From Beroe forskalii (Eukaryota > Ctenophora > Nuda > Beroida > Beroidae): a stretch of DNA of 64,000 bases. A model generated the notes under the pieces. It searched no databases. It was not told the origin of the DNA and worked only from the letters and a program-made list of their open reading frames with translations. Within the stretch, counting starts at the first letter, position 1. Each line of letters opens with the position of its first letter. Of this stretch, positions 60,401 to 64,000 are shown piece after piece. The stretch spans positions 1 through 64,000 of the forward strand of contig WFMF01000570.1 in NCBI GenBank assembly GCA_011033025.1. The letters are read 5' to 3'. A program made the position numbers and the translations under genes.

Positions 60401-63178
60401 CGGCTCTTAATCTTGAGAAGAGTTCCAAACTCTTTGGTACTTTCAGTATTGACAGCCTTCAGCAAGAAGTCGACGACGTATGTGCGAATTTGTTCAAAAA
60501 CTCTTTCTAACATTCTAACAAAAATGCTTTCAGGCCATTATTTTGCAGAGATCTGAGGGAGATATTTTTGAAAGTTCTGCAATAAAATCTCAGTCACGTT
60601 CGTTTGATACCAAGTTTGATATCAATGGCCCGTATTATTCATTTGACAATGACCTATCAACCCTCGTTAACAATATCGTGACGATTTCTGGATCCTGCGG
60701 ATGGTTAAATTTGTACGTGCGTGATACTAATTTCAAGTATACCCACGTACCTACTTTCAGAATGATTCTATTTCTCGAGGTCGCGACACCTGCGTAATTA
60801 GAACTTATCAACATTACTATTTCTGCAGCAAATAAACGCTATGGACGTCGATGACATGTTGAGTGGGATTACCATCGATCTGGAGTTCATAAGTGCATCG
60901 GACAAAGCGGCCCTGGAACAGACTAAGACCGATCTGTCCAACGATTATGATAAAACCAGTTTGCAGAGCGTTCGGACTGAACTTGATCAAGGTAAACAAT
61001 CATACCATGTAATATGGTATGTTCATCGTTAAGAAAGTTAAATAACCATTTATGGGCATTGGGCATTTGGAAATTTAGGTGTTATCGAAGCAAAATTCAT
61101 CGGTATTTGACTTCTAAAATTTTTGGATTACATATATTTCTATTATTGGTTGCAAGGTTGACACCACCCTGATCCAATTCTTCCAGATCTATTAACGGAT
61201 GACACCACTTTGACACCAATCTTTCAGCCCTTCTACCGGATGACACCAATTTGGCACCAATCTTTCAGCCCTTCTTACGGGTGACACCACTTTGACACCA
61301 ATCTTTCAGATCTATTACCAGATGACAGCACTTTGACACCAATCCCCGGTAAAATAGACGAAATCATCACTAATGCGGGGGGTACAGATACATATGGCTT
61401 GACAGACTGTAAAACTGCAGTTAACAGCATCATAAACACAAACGATAAAACTGATGGTGTCAAGGAGACTGTGGTAAGATAAGGCGACTCGTTTAACCTT
61501 ATCCTTTTATCGATAATTACGTTCTCAATGATTGCAAACTTGATACTTATTCGACTCGGACTCGATACGTTTCCAAGTTAGTTTTGAAAGAAACACAATG
61601 TAAGTTTAATCTGATTGTCCTCACATTTAAACTCGTATGTCCCTCAGGATGATCTTAAGACTTCACTTGATGATCTGTTAGCAATGGACCCTGACCCACC
61701 AACGGCTGCTGGTGTGAGTGATTATTATAATAGTTTCTACGATATCAATTATTCTCATCATAACTAAATGCAGAATGCAGATGTTTGATTAACAATTGAA
61801 AACACAAATCACCATGAATAATCAATAAATAGTGATAACGTAGAGTGATTGATTGTGTTTTCATCATCAAATTCTAATGAATGATAAATTCTACGATATC
61901 ATAATTGCTAGAGTTCTCTGAATCATAATAATAAAATGTATCCCACAATCTAAATCATGATGCAGAATACGGATGCTTGACTACGTATGGTAATTATAAT
62001 TGTGCCGTCGTCATCAAATTCTAAAGAATGAAAAAATTCAATTCCTTCTATATCAAATTCCTACAAATGTCTCCTCTTTCAGACTGAAATTGACAACATC
62101 GTCAATGCGCTGACTAACATCGAAGCATCACTGACTGAAGCAGTGGTTAAAGACATCATCAAGACAGAGATCGAGACAGCTCTCTCCAGTGCTAGTTCCT
62201 CAGTAACCCAGTTTATGGACTTCTTGTTCCAGGTTACTGGAGTGGGGCGATATTTATAAGATACATAGACACGCACCTGTCGGGTCCATTTTGGGATACT
62301 TCCAGAGGGCGTAAGCCCGAGGGATGTATCCAGTTTTGGCTCGAGCCCGTAGGGCGAGGGTCTAAACCAATATGGACCCGATCAGGCAAGTGTTTATATA
62401 TTATAGACCCGCATGGAAACGTCAGAGGGTTCTATAACTAGCATGTTTCACGAAGAACAATTTCTGATTTGCATCGGTAAAAGAAATAGTTCAGTAAAAA
62501 AAATAGTTACATCTTTTAATATGTTGTAAAAACTGTCAATGATCATTGAACGTTCACCTTCCTTGTCAGTAATTCCTCGAATTTGAATATGAAAAGTAGT
62601 GTTGTAAAGTTTTAAACTTTTACCAGGAGTTCCAGACCACTATTCTCAACTGCCAGCCCCTATCAGCAACCTATGAAACTGTGATGAACCTCGGCTGCGA
62701 TGGAATCTTCATTCATTTGGTAAGTAGGGTTTTGGTAGAATGTATCCAAATCTAAAGGAGTTACTTCCAAATTAACCGAAATTAATTTACTACCAATTAC
62801 CATTCACCATGCGTTGAAAACTGTCCATTTTATAGCACACTGATTACATTGACCAATCGGTGTGCTGATTGTTTTTTAGCTTTCAAATAGAATTATTCCC
62901 CCTTCATTGCCATCTCTCCCCCATCTAGACGCTGGTGTATTGCGGGCTATCCCTGATCGAGAAACCCCCCCTGATTATTCCCCTTCTCATTACCCCCCAC
63001 CCCGTTATTCCCCTCTCCATTACCATCTCTCTCCCATTTTGACGCTGGTGTACTGCGGGCTATCCCTGATCGGGATCTCCCTGCTTTTCTACATGTGCGT
63101 ATCCCGGTGTCTGGCCCGGTATTTCATCAAGTTCAGTCAGCTTCATCCCGATGACGAGGGGATGCAGGAGAGGGGATG
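33443..63178 (+). CDS. Prominin (CD133-like) pentaspan membrane glycoprotein, 21 exons
   Basis: Exons: 33443-33527, 34462-34560, 34748-34782, 55529-55663, 55885-55955, 56675-56795, 57030-57096, 57395-57499, 57785-57981, 58200-58353, 58532-58721, 58911-59005, 59312-59400, 59735-59920, 60265-60477, 60829-60991, 61322-61473, 61648-61713, 62083-62232, 62627-62719 and a last one ending 63178. Phase holds throughout; the first twenty give exactly 822 codons, and with the last about 868 residues, the usual prominin length. Signal peptide MKYFALLCIATVISTTKSA; TM1 with following cysteine cluster (CWCCMLCC); TM2 (IWGAFLIVLLAASV); long helical loop; TM3 (FVLVCVILGLLALTVIIGLF); TM4 (SVILCAISTLIAAILITIV); second helical loop; NCQPLSATYETVMNLGCDG before TM5 (LVYCGLSLIGISLLFYMCV). 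Prominins organise cholesterol-rich membrane protrusions and photoreceptor or ciliary membranes. The cytoplasmic tail continues past 63178 (phase-2 donor). The acceptor of the last exon is disturbed. Confidence 0.9.
33740..34415. repeat. 676-bp near-perfect foldback (inverted repeat) in prominin intron 1
   Basis: TTAAGGGGGCCGGGGGGGTC at 33740 is mirrored by the complementary GACCCCCCCGGCCCCCTTAA ending at 34415. The match continues inward through GGTCGATTTTCGG / CCGAAAATCGACC, CTAGCCGAAGTTATGAATT / AATTCATAACTTCGGCTAG and AGGCCTCAGAAGTGAAAATA / TATTTTCACTTCTGAGGCCT, to a centre near 34070-34085. Arms are about 330 nt with few mismatches. It ends 46 bp before exon 2. Confidence 0.95.
35332..35375. 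repeat. Perfect 21-bp hairpin
   Basis: CATCTGAGCCATGGTAGACCT is followed after two bases (TT) by its exact reverse complement ending in CAGATG. It could form a cruciform in DNA or a tight stem in RNA. Confidence 0.95.
35887..35960. repeat. Hairpin with arms of about 35 bp
   Basis: CCCATGTAACGTTACTTA and TAAGTAACGTAACATGGG are inverted around a CTTG loop, and the outer parts AAGTAAAACATTT / AAATGTTTTACTT also pair. Confidence 0.9.
36360..36480. repeat. Cluster of TGTACA/GTACAGT motifs
   Basis: ACTGTAC, TGTACAGT and related palindromic motifs occur about ten times in 120 bp, making alternative stem-loops. Confidence 0.7.
38977..39050. repeat. Decayed copy of the short palindrome family
   Basis: AAAAAGGCGGTTAATCGTCG at the left and GATAATGACGTCACTC near the right match the elements at 22737 and 51600, but the right terminal repeat is lost. 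Confidence 0.5.
40380..40525 (+). repeat. Minisatellite-like repeat (AAGTTACGTGGGTTCAAACT)
   Basis: Four imperfect copies of a unit of about 36-40 nt containing AAGTTACGTGGGTT. Confidence 0.75.
40536..40677. mobile_element. 142-bp MITE-like element, inverted repeats of about 55 bp
   Basis: CACCACCAAAACCGTTGGAC at the left pairs with GTCCAACGGTTTTGGTGGT at the right. The inner arm GGGTTTGGATGTGA pairs with TCACATCCAAACC. The centre is about 30 bp. Confidence 0.85.
42087..42260. mobile_element. 174-bp MITE-like element ending AGACCTGTTCTAGACAGG
   Basis: AGACCTGTTCTAGACAGG at the left and CCCTGTCTAGAACGGGTCT at the right are inverted repeats. The interior is a second palindrome built from ATTGCTCGAGCAAT and TACCCGAGCTATTGCTCG steps. 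Confidence 0.85.
44165..44490 (+). repeat. Direct duplication of about 70 bp, 260 bp apart
   Basis: CCGTGCATGTCCCAAATAAC..GTGTCGTCTTACACATTA at 44177-44240 recurs as CCGTGCATGTCCCACTGACG..GTGTCGTCTTACACATTA at about 44430-44470. Both contain TGACGTCA. Confidence 0.8.
48864..48998. mobile_element. Short palindrome family member flanked by a 26-bp direct repeat
   Basis: The element at 48888-48971 (AAAATAGGTGGGTAGGATGA ... ACCGCCTATTTCTTCCTAC) is bracketed by two exact copies of a 26-bp sequence beginning GCACAATGTTAGACCCGTGT, at 48864 and 48973. The direct repeat is longer than a usual target-site duplication. Confidence 0.8.
49054..49125. repeat. TGACGTCATTATC palindromic fragment
   Basis: GTGACGTCATTATC and TGATGACGTCATGG face each other across 30 bp, like the core of the 22737 and 51600 elements. 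Confidence 0.5.
51596..51702. mobile_element. Best-preserved member of the short palindrome family
   Basis: CGCGCGCGAGAAATAGGCGG at the left pairs with CCGCCTATTTCTCGCGCGCG at the right. The interior holds GATAATGACGTCATCC and CATCAACTCACTAC, shared with the 48888 copy. Confidence 0.85.
52965..53047. repeat. Decayed member of the short palindrome family
   Basis: CGCGCGCGAAAAATAGCGAC at the left and AACGACCGCCTATTTAT at the right match the 51596 element ends; the core is changed. Confidence 0.55.
53318..53450. mobile_element. 133-bp MITE-like element with GTGTCCCG(A/G)CCTA ends
   Basis: GTGTCCCGACCTACAGTCTA at the left and the reverse complement of the right end, GTGTCCCGGCCTAGAGGTTA, align, and both continue into CGCCGCG. 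Confidence 0.85.
53940..55515 (+). repeat. C-rich minisatellite, unit about 31 bp, about 1.6 kb
   Basis: Units of ACTCCCTAATCTAAACTCCC plus TCCCTCCCCAC repeat about 45-50 times, with length variation in the C runs. It ends about 15 bp before the acceptor of the TM1 exon (55529), so it supplies that intron's polypyrimidine-rich end. Confidence 0.97.
57225..57362 (+). repeat. Decayed dispersed repeat copy
   Basis: CGTGATACTGATACC, CATGGTACCACATAG and TTCTCTAACTCGCAGCACC occur in the same order as the blocks of the 31317 and 60700 copies. Confidence 0.5.
58361..58495 (+). repeat. CATT/CATA microsatellite
   Basis: About 34 tetranucleotide repeats (CATT with a middle run of CATA CATT alternation), directly after the donor of prominin exon 10. 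Confidence 0.97.
59480..59816 (+). repeat. Tandem duplication including a partial copy of prominin exon 14
   Basis: A unit of 127 bp is duplicated: GGCGAATAACGACGTACCAC with its CTGTTACAG acceptor is at 59608 and again at 59735. The first copy runs only to ACTGCTCCGTTACC and in frame reaches a TAA at the start of the second copy, so only the second copy yields a full exon. Shorter CTCTGTTACCAGGGTTGCTA repeats lie to the left. Confidence 0.92.
60700..60795 (+). repeat. Dispersed repeat family copy in prominin intron
   Basis: AAATTTGTACGTGCGTGATA, then CCACGTACCTACTTTCAG, then TTTCTCGAGGTCGCGACACC. It lies 34 bp before exon 16. Confidence 0.7.
61160..61345 (+). repeat. About 52-bp tandem repeat running into prominin exon 17
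   Basis: Four units of the type GATGACACCACTTTGACACC..AATCTTTCAG..CTTCTACCG. The last unit has lost its TTTCAG and carries the acceptor TATTACCAG|ATGACAGC of exon 17, so the first codons of that exon (DDSTLTPIPG) are repeat-derived. Confidence 0.85.
62880..63065 (+). repeat. Duplicated start of the last prominin exon
   Basis: ACGCTGGTGTATTGCGGGCT at 62929 (preceded by a good acceptor CCCATCTAG) and ACGCTGGTGTACTGCGGGCT at 63042 (preceded by CATTTTG, no AG) are 113 bp apart. The upstream copy diverges after CTGATCG and its frame hits TGA at 63040. Confidence 0.92.
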
Positions 63179-64000
63179 GTAAGTTTCTGTGTGTTGATTG
63201 TAATGGTCTTGATTTGCATTAGATTTAGTCTAAATTAAGTTAAAATATCAGACTCGATTTAGTCCAAATTAGAATAGATTAGACTTAATTGAGACTAAAT
63301 AAGACTTCTCACTAAATCCATAGTTCATGAAATAAATAATATTATGATCAACAACTCTCTCGTATTTGAATTTCTACCATGTGTCAGACATATTCCTTGG
63401 TTGATGGTTTACTAGGAATATGGCGTTTTGTTACGTAATCCCTATTCGGGTGTTAGAATACTTTCTGGTCTTTCCCACTGAATGTCGGTCCAGCATTTTA
63501 TTTATTCACATTCCTCGCATGAAATTTGTAGAATAACAAAGGTATATATCTTCTTTTTTCTGATCATGTGTGTTTTTAACAAAAACGAAAGATTACCTTC
63601 CAAAGATTCCTCTTACAAAGCAGCAACACTCAATGGAGATGAGTTTTGCATTATTCCTCTCCAAGTTTGAACCCTATCATTTTGAAATATCTTGCATCTA
63701 GACAACGACTTGCAGTGATCGTGCACATATTATGATATGGTCCCTTGTGTGCGCATGGATCGATAAAGACGCGCAATTTACTTTCGATGAAATTAATGTC
63801 GAATGTGCAAAGAATTGCGCGTTTTTATCGATTCTTTATTTTATCGGTCAATGTACACACCTGTGTGTGACAGCATCGGCTCAAAATTCAAATGATTATG
63901 GTGTCCGTCTCATCATGAGCTTTTTTTCAAGCTCCTTTCTTTGCCCACCTTTGAATCTGTGTTCTATGAATCCCAGGGCCCATATTTTCTACAAAAACTT
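63179..64000. other. Prominin intron to window edge
   Basis: Follows the phase-2 donor at 63179. No further exon was recognised. It contains a hairpin at 63750-63832 (TCGATAAAGACGCGCAATT / AATTGCGCGTTTTTATCGA). The tail of prominin should lie beyond the edge. Confidence 0.6.

Overview
The window looks like a piece of an animal (invertebrate metazoan) nuclear genome. The genes are split into many short exons of about 35-210 nt bounded by GT..AG introns. The recognisable products are animal families: a MUN/MHD-type exocytosis protein, an SLC22 transporter, a secreted F5/8C-like lectin domain, a cyclin and a prominin. I cannot name the species. Nothing suggests bacterial or viral DNA. Exons were assembled by hand from splice signals and reading phase, because no single open frame covers these genes; only SLC22 has one long exon.

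Layout. 1-3823 is a tandem satellite with a unit of about 353 bp that runs off the left edge. 4116-14389 (+) is the 3' part of a MUN-domain gene of the UNC13/BAIAP3/CAPS type. Its 6.1-kb intron (6001-12132) holds two complete genes on the same strand: an SLC22 transporter (6811-9034) and a small secreted F5/8C-like protein (10123-11333). 14649-29073 (-) is a 14-exon coiled-coil gene that converges tail to tail with the MUN gene. A same-strand cyclin gene (16154-18375, -) sits inside one of its introns, with E2F- and NRF1-like sites upstream. 29074-33442 is a repeat-rich spacer. 33443-63178 (+) is a prominin (CD133-like) gene of normal family length, with one 20.7-kb intron full of palindromic elements and satellites; its tail probably continues past the right edge.

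The reading phase is consistent across every exon junction of the MUN, SLC22, F5/8C-like, coiled-coil and prominin models (the first recognised MUN exon and the last prominin exon carry caveats). The cyclin model needs one extra base in its second exon.

The most unusual features are (a) three same-strand gene-within-intron arrangements, (b) repeated local tandem duplications that copy an exon edge with a splice site into the neighbouring intron, in the MUN, coiled-coil and prominin genes, in one prominin exon apparently changing the acceptor, and (c) many inverted-repeat elements, including a 676-bp near-perfect foldback in prominin intron 1, a 2.07-kb element with terminal inverted repeats and satellite cargo, and a dispersed family of short palindromes around TGACGTCA.
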